This document shows positions 1-12,000 of a stretch of 64,000 nt of DNA, piece by piece. The stretch is from Rostrohypoxylon terebratum (Eukaryota; Ascomycota; Sordariomycetes; Xylariales; Hypoxylaceae). Each line of letters begins with the position of its first letter. Within the stretch, counting starts at the first letter, position 1. The stretch covers positions 1 through 64,000 of the forward strand of contig MU385899.1 of the NCBI GenBank assembly GCA_022497145.1. Direction: 5' to 3'. The notes below the pieces were generated by a model, which worked only from the letters and a program-made list of their open reading frames with translations, was not told the DNA's origin and did not search any database. The translations under genes were made by a program, and so were the position numbers.

Positions 1-129
1 TATATACACATTCAAGGGATGGCTCGACGCGTTTGCGTCGCATTTCTACGCTGGCACGAAGGGAGGGTGGTCTCATAACGGTGGTTTGCCTTACTAGGTA
101 TCCAGTACATTGGAGTTGGAAAACCCAGC

Positions 130-187
130 ATTAGGGCTAGGGTTAGGGTTAGAGCTAGGGCAAGGGTTTTTGAGGGTTAGGGTTATA
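130..187 (+). repeat. Degenerate telomere-like TTAGGG block
   Basis: TTAGGG and near variants (CTAGGG, TTAGAG, CAAGGG, GAGGGTTAGGG) repeat for about 58 bases. The G-rich strand is the plus strand, so the array points into the window. A left chromosome end would show CCCTAA on this strand, so this reads as an interstitial or inverted remnant, not the end itself. It suggests, but does not prove, a subtelomeric position. Confidence 0.7.
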
Positions 188-756
188 CTCTTGTAGCGCC
201 GCAATTATCACAGCAAAATCTTCCTATCAATTTAGTAACTTGCCAGATCTTTTCAAATACTACAAAAGTCTTTTTTTATTTCAAATAACGACCTCATATT
301 CGCATAATTAAGTAGATTCAAAAATAATATCAAACCACAAGATTGTCTAACTTTGGAGCCAGTGAAATCTGCATTAATCATCGCTTGGTATTCAGGGAGA
401 AGGAAACCCAAAATACACCTGAGTCTTCATCATCCCGGGTTGGCCAATAGGCTTGTTTTCTCGGAAAGTTATCTAACCTAGATTTTACACAAGAGCTTTA
501 AATCGAGTACATCATTCTACAGCAAAACATGAAGCACATGTGCCAAAGGTACCATTAACAAGTAACCGGCATTCAACAGGTAGCTAGGAAAAATGGAAGG
601 GGCTTCAAACAGTCTAATTGATAGATTTTCGGTAAACTACCAAGAAAGCTACCTCGCTATGTAATAAGCTAAATGAAACAGATTTTCTTTGAAGGGTCGG
701 ATGCGAACCTCCTCTATCACAACATAAGTGCTATTACTAAGGTTAGATACAGACGT
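188..756. other. Intergenic, nothing recognised
   Basis: AT-rich sequence between the telomere-like block and the 3' end of the DUF1996 gene. No open frame, tRNA or repeat that I can support. Part of it is presumably the 3' untranslated region of the minus-strand gene. Confidence 0.5.
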
Positions 757-2176
757 TTACATAGGCATGGAGATACCGGGAAGCTCGGTAAGCCCTACGA
801 AACTGTTAGTGTCTGATAAGTAGTCAAGGAATAATGATACTACTTACAGCCATCCTCGTCTTCTTGGACGACCTTCGATACGGAACATTGTCGGGCATTG
901 TCGATCGTCTGGGTGAGAAGGTTAGCGCAGCGAGCACCGAAGCAGCCAGAGGTGTCCATGGCGCGCTGTAGAGCGTCTCCCTTCCATCCAAAGACGTAAT
1001 CGGCGTGTTGGCCGAGACCAGTGTTGTCACCCGTGCTCAAGTAGAATGGTTGAGTTCCGTCAGTGGGCCACTCAGATTTGTCGTTGAACTTAGTGGTGTC
1101 CCAGACAACCTCGTACATCAATTGAGGGATTCGAATTGGGTGACTTGACGGGCAAGAGCCACCTAAGCTGAGGAAGTTGGCGGGCCCGGTGGTCGGGTAG
1201 GTGACGTGGTCTTGGTGGTTAGGGCTGTCGAGGTTTTTACCATCCCAGCAACTAGACATTGCGTTAACATCGAAGAGAAGCTCATACGCCAAGGTAATCT
1301 CGAAACTTACGTTGGGAATAGGATGTTTGATCGAATACCACCCGGGCATGGTTTAGTAGGTAGAGCTTGAGTATCGACACTGCATTTGCTGTAAGCCAAT
1401 ATGATCTCTTTGGATGTTCATGAGAAATACGAACTTTCCGTCCATGCAAGGAGCACCGACGTCTCCTCCGTAGTTAGGTCCAGTGTAGCAACGGAAGCAG
1501 TTCTGCCTCACCATGCTTGCATTCGCTTTTCGTAGCATTGGGTCACCTGAAAGCATACGGAAGCCCTACATATGATTAACGTTACTTCTCCACATCAAGA
1601 CTCGTGTAGAGATATAACACTAACTGGCTTGAAAGCAGTTATCTGGCCCGGTTGAGCCGAGACGTAGTAGACCAAAATCCCTCCTTGGGTCTGGGTACTA
1701 AACTGATCGCCGAATTGTAACCTAGAGAAAGGATGAGTGAGTGTGAAAAAGGTATAGTAGTGTCCTAATGTAAATACGTACGCATGACCAAGCTGTGGAA
1801 CTCGCTTGTAGGTCCCGTTCTTTGCTTTGAAATAAAGGTTGGCAGTCCAATAGTTGCTGAAATCCTCGCCTAGCAAGTTGTGAGTACGCTATTCAAATAA
1901 TCACATTCTATAGAGAGAAAACTAACTAAACTGGCACGTGGTGCAGCTGGCGGTCGCAGACACATCCCCAGTCGTCATCGACGCATTGAAACCATTTCCT
2001 CCTACAATCTGGTGGACGTGTGCAGAGGGAACCACGCCGGGATTTACGAGGGGATCGAGTCGGTCAATAACCACGTTAGGGCAACCGAACCGCAGCATAG
2101 TGGTGCCGCCACCACCACCAAACTGAGGCGCCGCTTCAGCGAAAGCCGCAAGGCTCAGAATAGTAGACCAAAACAT
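757..2176 (-). CDS. Secreted DUF1996 domain protein
   Basis: Seven exons rebuild a 358-residue protein: 2176-1927, 1869-1782, 1721-1625, 1565-1435, 1379-1311, 1251-848 and 794-757. All phases agree and the introns are 53 to 60 bases. The start gives a signal peptide (MFWSTILSLAAFAEAAPQF) followed by a glycine run. Family landmarks come in order: VDRLDPLVNPG, HVHQIVGGNGFNASM, EDFSNYWTANLYFKAKNGTY, GFRMLSGDPM, KPCPGGIRSN, CWDGKNLDSPNH, and the C-terminal DVDGWL-like EDEDGWLTELPG. DUF1996 proteins are common secreted or wall-associated fungal proteins of unknown biochemistry, often beside WSC domains; no WSC domain is present here. The last exon (38 bases) is easily missed because reading through its intron gives an early stop. 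The family call is firm and the function unknown. Confidence 0.92.
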
Positions 2177-2328
2177 ATTTGTGGTATTCGGTATTGTTGA
2201 AATTGTTGGGTGGTGAAGCAAAGGTGCATTAGATGTGACCAAGCGTTGGGCATGTTTGGTTATATGTAGATCAAGACACGCGACGAAAACAAGGCCCTCT
2301 TCTTGCTTATTAACTGCCGACGCGTGAA

Positions 2329-2698
2329 ATGTCTATTAATATCAACTTGGATGGTACCCAACTTATCGAGTATCCCGAAAGATCACGGCATGTTACTATC
2401 CCTCTGCTATTTCAATGGCTAGAGGCTAATGGTCTCGGGCTAATATATAAGATATACTTGGTAGGACCGCACCGGGTAAATCTGAATGAAACTCCTCCAG
2501 GACAAGCACGAATAGAACATCGTGGACTCTTTTTTCCCGGTAATACAGTTCCTGTCAGCCGCTTTTAACCTTGCATTCAAACCAGGGAATAGGGAATTGG
2601 CCACATGGTATGATAGCCTTGGTAAAGACAAGAAAAACCAAATTATTCAACTTTGCGGCCCAGCCTCCAAAGAAGTGTCTAACTATCTAGTCCAGTAA
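2329..2698 (+). CDS. Small unknown protein, two exons (tentative)
   Basis: An ATG frame runs from 2329 to 2539. A 46-base GT-AG intron (2540-2585) with a CTTTTAAC-like branch site joins it to 2586-2698, giving about 107 residues. The second exon is open to its stop and has a coding look (ELATWYDSLGKDKKNQIIQL). The frame upstream of that exon is also open for about 20 bases, so the acceptor could differ. I recognise no family. No signal peptide or membrane segment is evident. It diverges from the DUF1996 gene, with about 150 bases between the two start codons. Confidence 0.4.
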
Positions 2699-3582
2699 GA
2701 AAACATTGTCCACGACAAGACAGCTGAAGCGAAGGAATGACAAATATCTATCCATGCAATTAAATCATTATTAATATAAACCACTCCAGTTATTGGTGAT
2801 TTTTGTTGCCGATGAAACAAACGGGACTAGGAGAAATATATGACGCAGCTAGTGTAGAAGCTTCCATCGACTAAACGAGAATCGAGATCTGGTATAACAG
2901 CCAGATATCGGGTGAAAGGCACGAGATTCTTCAGACTATTCCACATCTACTCACGAGCATGACTAACCTACCGGTAATTATGACGATGAAATTTCCAGCA
3001 CGCCACAAGGTACGATGCTCTACAGTCACTAAAATCTCCCACCTGCCATGTACTTAGGACCTAGGTAGGTATGTTTTCATCTCCTTATAAGCTATTCAAT
3101 CAGTAAGATACTACGCAGTCAATCGTAGGAGATTGGTTAGGTTAATATATGGGTTTTGCGTTACTGGGTATTTTGACGTACCCAGGAGGCTGTTTACCTA
3201 CCTGATAATTATATGTAGCTTCAACTGACATACCTAACTCCAAAGCAAAGGGACTTCAAGGGGAACACTCATAGAATACCCTATGCACTCATTATTACCT
3301 CAGTATTTTTGAACCCACAGAAAAGCGCAGCTGAAAAATTGAAGAGTACGTATTATTACAGCTATATCTCCAAAGGTTGATATAAAGCTATGTCACTTTT
3401 GTGCAACACAAAACGTTCGATACTTAATCCAAAAAAAAAAAAATAAGCTAAGCTCCACAAACACAGGGTGTATTTTCAGTTTAAGTCAAGCAATAGTGTT
3501 GGTTTGATGAAGTTTAAGCTAACTGCCATAGAGCCTCCTAGAAAAACACATTCAATTCAGATTATGGCGGAGTTGTCGTTGG
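2699..3582. other. Intergenic, AT-rich
   Basis: No supportable gene. It contains one ACCTAGGT palindrome at 3059-3066 and a poly-A run near 3430. The right end is probably the 3' untranslated region of the kinase-like gene. Confidence 0.5.
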
Positions 3583-5170
3583 CTACGGCGGCGCATCGTG
3601 AAGAATTTTCATACAAAGTGCTCTGATAGAATCGTCATCTTCATTGGGATCTTTGTAGAAGTCTGCTTTCCTCTCAAATGCCGCAGTTTGGACCCACTGG
3701 CTCAAATCTTGCAAAGTTGGTACATTCCATAAATTGTCACTCGATGCCAAACACATGGCGAGGATCTCGCGCATCGACTGGTCAAGCTCTGGGTATGGAA
3801 GGGGCATTCCTGGCGCTTTTGGGAAGAGTCGAATGGCCATTGTGTTTATAGTCTTTCCGAGACACTGGAAACTGACTACTCGGGGTTTGAACTCCTCGGA
3901 TGACAAGCTATCAGAGGAAGCTGTTACTTTATGGTATTCTATAGGTTCAAGTAAAGGGTCAACGGAAACCAAATGAAACATGATCTGTTAAGCTTATTAG
4001 CACATGGTGTCAAGTTGAGTGGATATTTGTTGGCAAGAACTTACCTCCGCCACCCCTCTGAGATTCTTAATGATGCCCCTATACTGAACTGGCGTATGAT
4101 TTGGGTCATGAGGATTCTGGGAAGAATCCTGGGTTTGGTTCGGAGGTTGCGACCCCTTTCTTTCTTCAAGCCTGGCATCCTCTATTTCATCTTCTTCCAT
4201 TGTCAGACCAAAATCGATAAGTTTTAGAACTGGCGAAATTCCATGCTCGTTGCCAATGTCGAAGTCTCCGAAAATAGCTTAGATAAAGTCAGCTCAGTAA
4301 TCATTAAATGTCATCTGTTTAGGTATAAACCTACCATTATTAAGATGCATGTCCTCATGTGACAATGGCCCTGCCGGAACCCCATTAATCGGCAGTTCGG
4401 TTTCTAAAACATCATTTCTCCTGCCCCTAGGCCACTATGTGGGATCAAATCAGTATCAGTAGAATAATGAGGGTTAATAACATCATTGAAAGGCCGAAGT
4501 GAATCTTTTCGACGCTAAGGAAACAAAAGTCGACAATCATAATCTAAGTATCGTACTTACAGCTAAAGCACAACACGCTCTTATTACTATACACTCATTA
4601 GCTTAACCGGAAACTATAATGTTACCTCAAAGAGATACTTGAGATTACTTACAACATAGTAAAAGTTTCCATAACAACCGGTTAGGCAACCGTCGGACTC
4701 CATGAAGGTTCGCTTTCTTAATAAAAGTGTCAACAGTGCCGTTCGGCAACCATTCTAATGCCACCCACTCGTATGGAAAATTATATTGACCTAAAGGCTC
4801 TTGTGGTATTGTATCTAGGTTCACGGCTCTCACCACGTGCAATCCACCGCGCAATCGCTTTAAAAAAGTTAGCTTGGGTATACTACTAAGTTTTTGATTG
4901 GGAGTCTTTCAAGGGTTGGGATTTGATAGTTACCGCAAGTGTTTCTTTTTCGTAGATCAATTGCTGTTGTGCCTCGATGTCATTAAAGGACACTTTAATC
5001 AAAAATTCACTGGTATTTCCAGTCGTAGGGTCTATAAACCGTATTCGGTGCGTATTACCATGGCTTCCAGAGGAAATAAAACCACGGTAAGTAAATCTTT
5101 TATCTTTTGAAAAGACCTCCTGTAACTTAGCCGTCGCCTGTTCCTCTTCTTGATCCCACGATGAGGACAT
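3583..5170 (-). CDS. Divergent protein-kinase-like protein
   Basis: Six exons (5170-4934, 4857-4653, 4586-4561, 4434-4335, 4277-4045, 3984-3583) join in phase to about 400 residues. The third exon is only 26 bases. Kinase landmarks are present: a glycine-loop-like SSGSHGNT (about 33-40), the beta-3 lysine in FLIKVSF (K59), a hinge/alphaD stretch EWLPNGTVDTFI, a catalytic loop HEDMHLNN (D184, N189) and LIDFGLT (D211). The loop has HED in place of the usual HRD, and the activation segment is acidic and short. The key Lys, Asp, Asn and DFG Asp are all kept, so it may be active. It resembles the expanded, poorly characterised fungal kinase-like families of accessory regions, not a conserved signalling kinase. 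The substrate is unknown. Confidence 0.82.
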
Positions 5171-6652
5171 TGCGATGATCAAAATTATAAGCAATGATTT
5201 TTGGATTATAATCCGTATTACATTACTACAGTCAAACATTTTTTTCAGCAGATATTTTAATGTTAATAACTTATATATTTGTTTTTGTTACGAGTAGCTC
5301 ATTTCATTGTGGCTCTGTTGATCAAAGAATCTGTTATTACTGCAAGTTAAACTTTTCTCATAACAATGAGTTATGTTAAAAACATAAGTCTTTAATTGGG
5401 CGTTTACTAGGTCCCCGCGTGGCGGGAACACCACCCTCGAATTTATGGAAATATATCGCTATTGTTTATAGTCGCGTTGAGTGTCAGACGTACTAATCAT
5501 TTGTATAACTGGAAACCATCAGGGCCACTCTTTGTCTGCCAGTTCTTGTAATCCTGTCGAAAAGGCAGAGATACCTACCCATGTACCTCCAGATGAATTT
5601 CCCGTTGTCAAAGGTTCCTCAACAGAGCTATTCAGCTGCCAACGTCTTACAGATCTTTTTTATAGCTATCTTGAAACCAGTTCGTCAGCAACTGCAACAC
5701 TTTGTCTATTAATTATAGTCGATCAGTCATCTTCCCATTAATACCTACTTAATATAACGAATTTAGGTTGCCAACCTAGGTAAACGTAGTAGTTGACGCG
5801 TATGACCTCTTACCTGCCGGCTCTATCCATCCCCGGTCGCTGTCGTGCATCGCCGTACAATCTGGCTTTATATCATGCAGGACCATCCAATGGGCAAGGT
5901 ACCTAGTCGCTTATATGAAGGTGTATATATGCACAGGCTATCATTGCTTTTTCTCCCTTTCCTGGCAGCCTATAATGGTACCTAGTAGGTACGTAGATAG
6001 ATTAATAAAAAAAATCCAACCAACCACCAATACCTAGTGCAAAAACTAAAAACCATGTATAATTATACCCACTTATCTCGTACTGCATACTACTTAGGGA
6101 TCATGCAATGTCCCCGGCCGTCTTATTAGCACAGTAAATCTAACCATACTGTGAGGATATCTGCAACTGACGCCGGAGCACCCCCGCGCTGACTGTCCGC
6201 TCTGCTCTCCAACGCCCGGTGAGTTTCCAAACAACACTGACAATCTTAGACCTCCGTCGATTACTCTCGTCGTCTACGTGAAGGATGTGGTCTTCACTAA
6301 GGTACACAGGAAAACTAAGCTCTGACACCGCTGGACGCGAACCGAGACGTATATCTCGTATAGGCCGGTCATACGCCGATCATGATACCTGCAGTCCACC
6401 TGCAGCTCGGGCAGGGAATCTGCATACGGACGAGCGAGCGAGGCCGTTGCAATACGGTGATATAGATGATAAACAAATAGCGGGGTGCATATGACGTCTT
6501 GGTATGTACGTGCGGAAACGCCCCAAGTACTCGGTCTACTACTCTGGTTGGAGAAAGATAAAATCTTTGCCTTTGCCTTTACTTCAAAAAACCATATTAT
6601 AGACATATTCTATATACACTACCTAGCAATAAGGGTCTCGCGATTTATCAAG
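5171..6652. other. Intergenic between kinase-like gene and P450
   Basis: Divergent promoter region for the two flanking genes. Only short overlapping frames without family resemblance are present (for example 5481-5741). ACCTAGGT occurs at 5774-5781. TATATA-like sequence lies about 40 bases upstream of the P450 start, but I would not name a single TATA box. Confidence 0.45.
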
Positions 6653-9097
6653 ATGGCCTTGTCAACCAATATCTTATTCGATGCCCTAAGTCCGTTGAAC
6701 AAGACAACTGTTGGCCTATGTCTCCTCAGCCTCTTCACCGTCTGGTATGCGGTCTCCGCTTTCTTCACCTGGTATCGACTTCGACACATCCCAGGGCCTT
6801 TCCTAGCATCATTCTCCTACCTATGGATGGTGAAGAGCATTCTCTTAGGCACGCTAGAGCAAGACTTCAGCCAGCTTAGGAAATATGGCCCGCTCGCGAG
6901 GACGGGGCCAAACTCCATAGTGACTAATGATCCGTCAATCTTACGCAGGATCGCGTCCGCGCGGACGAAATACACTAAACACGAGTGGTTTGCGGCAGCA
7001 ACATTTGCACCTGGACACCGCACAATGATAACTATTCTCGATAACTTCAATCACGACAAGCTAAAAGCGAAAACTGCGCAAGGGTATAACGGACGCGAGA
7101 ACCCCGACCTAGAGGTTGCCGTTGATTCCATCGTCGCCCACTTCATTGAAGTAATCCGAGCTAAGCATCTTACGACTAAGGATCGGATCCGCACAGTTGA
7201 TTTCGCAAGAATATCCCGTTACTTCACCTTAGACGTCATCACTCGATTAGCCTACGGGAAAGCCTTCGGATTCCTAGATTCTGATGAGGATTTGTTTGGG
7301 TACACCAGCCAAATAGACCAGTTGCTCAAGGCGCAAAACTTATCCCAAGAAATCCCGCTGTTCAGGGTACAGAAGAAATTCTCAGAAGGATTGATCATAT
7401 TATTTGCTGATATAGAAACAGTACATCGTATTTTCACGCTTGTTTTTCGGGATGTTCGGTCCGAAGCCGAGCGACGCAACGGGCGTGGGAAAGATCATGG
7501 GGTGAGCTTCCAGCGTTGATATCTATCTAGGTCTAGGAAGACTAGATAGTTCTAATTCTTCCTATCAGGTATACCCAACAGATTATTGATGAACGGTTTA
7601 AAGACTCCAAGCCCATGAAGGATATGATGGCAAGTCGTGATTCTTCTCTATCCTGTGATCTCAATTAATCCGCTTCAACTCCGAGTCGCTCATCAATTCA
7701 AATAGGGGTCCTTCATCCGCCATGGAATGACCAAGAAAGAATGCGCTGAAGAGGCGCTCCTTCAGATACAAGCTGGGTCAGATAAAACAGCTGTGGCTAT
7801 TCGTACTACACTGATGTACATCATGTCAACACCTCGGGTCTATATTCGGATGAAGGAAATGATAAAACAATGCGTAGACCGCAGCGAAGTCTCATCACCA
7901 ATCACCTTTGAGGAGGCTCAGAGGCTTCCCTACCTGAAAGTAAGTGTTTGAATCTCTATACTACAAATGTCTCCCAGAGCATTAGATAGGTACTAGGTAC
8001 ATAAGGTTAACGATCTGATAGGCTGTCATCTTCGAGGGGCTTCGTATGAGAATGCCCGTAACATATGGACACTGTAAGCGATGACTTTCTTGGTCTAAAG
8101 TCCACCAGCTTCGTGTCACGGCCACCAAAAATAAATCATTCTGATGTGGAGCACGCCAACCAGTCATGGTTAAACTACGGAGAAATGGATGTGTATGGAT
8201 GTGGAGGATGTGGGACACATCAATACACATCCAACACATCAATACACATCCATCACATCAATACACATCCATCACATCAATACACATCCATCACATCAGA
8301 ACACATCCCACACATCCAGCACATCACGATGGCTTCTAGGATAGCAAGTAGGGAAGGATATTTCTTATATAAAGCATAACATACTTCATGTATCTAGTCA
8401 CTCACTTTAGTTCTTCAGTTATCAATCTAAGTCTATTCACTACGAGTAGGGAGAGGACTCCAAGCCTCTCTGACGAACACACTTGATTGATTACACTTGA
8501 CCTCTACGATTACTGTTACCTTAAAATCAAGACCCCCTTATGAAGCTATACTTACTAAGCCTAAGTATAGGTTCGTCACACTTCGGAGACAAAATATAGA
8601 TAGGTAGCCATGCGGAACCAAGAAAAGTTTCACTAAGACGCAACAGATAAACAGACGCCTCTAGAAGGAGATACTATTGATGGAGTGTTTATACCCGGTA
8701 ACACAGCCTTGGGCCACAACGCGTTGGCACTAACGCGAACTGAATCTATCTTTGGAGAGGATGTCGATACCTTCCGACCGGAACGTTTCCTTGAGTGTGG
8801 CGAGGAAAATAAGGCTAAGATGGAGTTTGCCATAGAGATAATCTTTGGTGGCGGTAGATGGATGTGCGCTGGAAAGCCCATCGCATTTATGGAACTTAAC
8901 AAGATCTTTTTCGAGGTTTGTGCCCCCCTATCCAAGGACCATGATAGAAGCAGACACTGTAGGAGCTAATCTCATTGTAGGTGTTACGTGTTTTCGATTT
9001 TCAACTCATATACCCAGTCAAAGGCTGGTCCGAAACATTTTATTTCATGCCATTTCATAAGGACATGTGGGTGAGAATCACGGAAGCCGAGGCGTAA
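6653..9097 (+). CDS. Cytochrome P450 monooxygenase, possibly decaying
   Basis: Six exons (6653-7501, 7546-7629, 7706-7939, 8022-8073, 8647-8915, 8981-9097) give 534 residues, a normal P450 length. An N-terminal membrane anchor is followed by RHIPGP. The I-helix reads AGSDKTA, the K-helix EGLR, then FRPERF, the heme loop FGGGRWMCAG with its cysteine, and a C-terminus ending FHKDMWVRITEAEA. It is close in pattern to the fungal pisatin demethylase-like group, a family resemblance only; the substrate is unknown. Oddities: the usual I-helix Thr is Lys; intron 2 is GC-AG; intron 4 holds a 467-base solo LTR; and intron 1 stays in frame only with a 44-base form, because the better acceptor at 7568 shifts the frame. 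The gene may be intact or an early pseudogene. Confidence 0.85.
8114..8580 (+). mobile_element. Solo LTR in a P450 intron
   Basis: A 467-base element begins TGTCACGG and ends GTTCGTCACA, so it has the TG...CA ends of a retrotransposon LTR. It is flanked by a perfect 5-base target duplication, CTTCG, at 8109-8113 and 8581-8585. It contains a TATATAA box (about 8366-8372) and a run of 19-base repeats. No internal coding region, primer-binding site or second LTR is nearby, so it is a solo LTR left by LTR-LTR recombination. Removing it with one target copy restores an intron of about 101 bases. The plus orientation is inferred from the TATA box. Superfamily (Ty3 or Ty1) cannot be assigned from the LTR alone. 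Confidence 0.9.
8217..8318 (+). repeat. 19-base tandem repeat inside the LTR
   Basis: About five copies of a 19-base unit based on CACATCAATACACATCCAT, the first and last degenerate. The array lies in the upstream half of the solo LTR, before its TATA box. It is rich in CpA, which argues against heavy repeat-induced point mutation on this strand. Confidence 0.85.
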
Positions 9098-12000
9098 TGA
9101 AGCAATTTTGGTTGGAGGGTCTGAAATGCGGCAGAACACGCGTAAGCTACTAGGTAACTATCTGCTAGGTAGGTACTTGTACATCCATGGATGTTCAAGT
9201 TTAATGGCCATTCGCAATAGAGACCAATCCATAAATAGGCCACCCATCAGGCCGATGGCTACGGTTAAGTATGTGAATCCATGGTTGATCCAATACGAAC
9301 AGCTCTGTGCCTCTTAATAACGCAGGTGGCGTTTCCATGTGATATCCTCAAGCATCCGGTCGAACTCTAGTAAAGTTTGGACCAATAATGTCCTTTCTGT
9401 ACTCTGTATGAGACATCAGTGTCCTGGGGGTCATAGCTCAGACCCTGGCACCAATTAACGGCATTGGAATCAAGATTCGAAACCATCACAATAGTAGTCC
9501 AACTTCGGTGTATTCCGCCGGTCCAACGTGCCCGCGTACGGGAACCCCACCTCCGGTAATAAGCTTAGTTCCATCCACACTGACGGAGCAGCTATCACCA
9601 CCTAGATCAAGCTGCACATTGACTTAGAGAATCCTACTATCCACAACATTGAAATCTAATATCTAAGTCAGTTCCACGTAGCAATCACTTGACGATGCGC
9701 TGCATCCAAAGCCAAGAGCCCTAAGATTCTCAAACCCCTGCCAATGTTCGTACACCAAGGGAGATACAAAAGAAAAGCTAAAAGAACTTGACCTTCAGAT
9801 TGTCGATATTTGATAATTATGATAAAATTCGCGGTTCTAGCACCGACTGATGAAATATCTTTACCTATCTCATTGACCCTTTCCCGCATTGCGCCACAAG
9901 GAGGAAACGTACCTAGGTCCTAGATAATATGTACTAGGTACCTAGTCATGCATCAACAGCACTGGTCAGAAAATTACCAGGTATAAAGGCGCCATAGTGG
10001 TTCTCGCCGCTCGGCCCCCTGTAATCCTACCTACAGTAAGTGCCTTATTGTCAAGACACCAGATTGGGCAGTCTAAGGGATAGCTTGATGCACAGTATCT
10101 TACAGTATGTATCTTGAGAAACCACACGGTCTGCACCTTTTATGGCATTGTCCTGATAAATAAAGCTCTGAACTCCTACAGTTCATTAGGAATATTCCAC
10201 TATTATAGAAGTTGCCACTTGCCCTTGAGCACAGCAGTCTATGATCGATGGCAATGACGATAACATGCGGAGATACGACAATTTAACATAGGTGCTGAGT
10301 AGTAGGTAGTATCGATCAAGTGCCAGGTATCCAGTAACAATCATAATTCATCATCAAGATTAACGAGCCATGATGTAATGCAAGAGATCAGATATCGATA
10401 CAAGGATTATCTTCAAAATGCCTAGAATGATCATGGCAAAAATGACGTTGCATACCCAGATATATTCCAGTCCCAGATCATTAGTCGCCTGCGATCGACA
10501 GTATACTAGGTAATTCTGACATGTCTCATAGGGATACGAGTACACTGACGTTCACCATAATAAATATAAACTCACCCACACGTTGAAATTTCAATCGTTG
10601 CTTTTCACGTCTTGTACTTATTATTCATCTTTATTTTATCCTCACTGATTCGGTATACCCATCTCCAACGAAACATTTTCTAAATTCTATTTTCAAACAT
10701 TCTATTAGCTGTACATTTATTTTGAAATTATTCTATCATATCCCCTTAATCTTTACACGTATTTTATACACCAAACAATAAAAGCAAGGGCCTATTAATT
10801 TCAGTGAAGCTGATACAAAACGGCATATACGTTTTGTTGATTACCACCTACCGTTTTTCAAAGATCAGGTATTTGGGAAGCTTCTATAAACACTTTCTTC
10901 TTAAGAACATATTGAGCATACGGTAATATCCAACACGTACGTACTTGAAAAGTAGCAGTTACGGATGGTGCTAACGTAAAACAGGTGCCCATCTATCCGA
11001 CTTATGTCGGTGGGATTTGTGCCTCGGAGAACCACGTAATGTTACCGTACACTGAGCGATATATATGTGGAAGCATAGTGGAAGAGAATCCGAGCCAAGG
11101 CATATGTACCATGCAAACCTTCACTGGATGAAAATTTATCGCCTGCCCTAGACAGGAGACCTGCTCAGCATCCTCTTGCCTCGGTATAATGCGTCAGGGT
11201 ACACATTTCCGAAATTATTTCTCCAACGATTACCTAGGCCCTGGGTTGCCTACCTACCTAGATACCTACCAACAAAACGGGGTCAAAGTTTAGAATGTGG
11301 CTGTCTTTGGTCATATGCTTTGAAATTGGGCGCAACCCTAGTCAGAGGGCACATCGCAGGATACTCTGTATTCCCGTGAAAACTGAATTTGATACCTGTC
11401 AGTTTCTGCGACAAAATGCAAGGAATTAAAAACCGACTTTTATCATGATACGATTACCAATCATCGTAAAAATCAGGCCGTTACTGTCATACCAAATCCT
11501 GAATACTCTTCATCCACAGAAGAAGCGCACTCCAATAGTGAATACCTACCTACCTAGGCAGCTAAACTGTGAAAGTAGCAACGATACCATCGGAGAAAAC
11601 GCTCCGGGAGAGGGGGAATTCTCGTCAAGCTATGTTCTACGAAGATGATCTATCTTTTTGTTGGACTTCCACGATACGCAAATTCCACCGAATTCTCAAA
11701 TACCAGCTTTCCGCAAGTTTGCGATACGCCAATCATGTCGAATAAATAAGATCGCCAAAATCTCGATTAGCAGTTCAGTGACATCAGCATTCACATTGAA
11801 GCCTCGAGGACACTGGATTTTCTTCTCCTGATACTACAGGCTCTCGTTTTATATTTGGTGTGCCGGTCTAACTGCTAATAGGAGGCAAATACAGTGTGCC
11901 TTATGATTGGCTAATCATCCTTTCGGTCTCATGTGCGAGAAGTGAGGTCCTTAATTCGCCACCTGGACATTGTAAAGATCCTTGATCAATACTGGACGGC

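Noticed and set aside
8217..8318. CRISPR-like array
   Set aside because: Nineteen-base units are directly adjacent with no unique spacers, inside a fungal LTR; it is a minisatellite.
8074..8646. P450 split into two pseudogene halves by the insertion
   Set aside because: The flanking exons have good GT and AG sites and join in frame to the expected family sequence, so the LTR lies within an intron.
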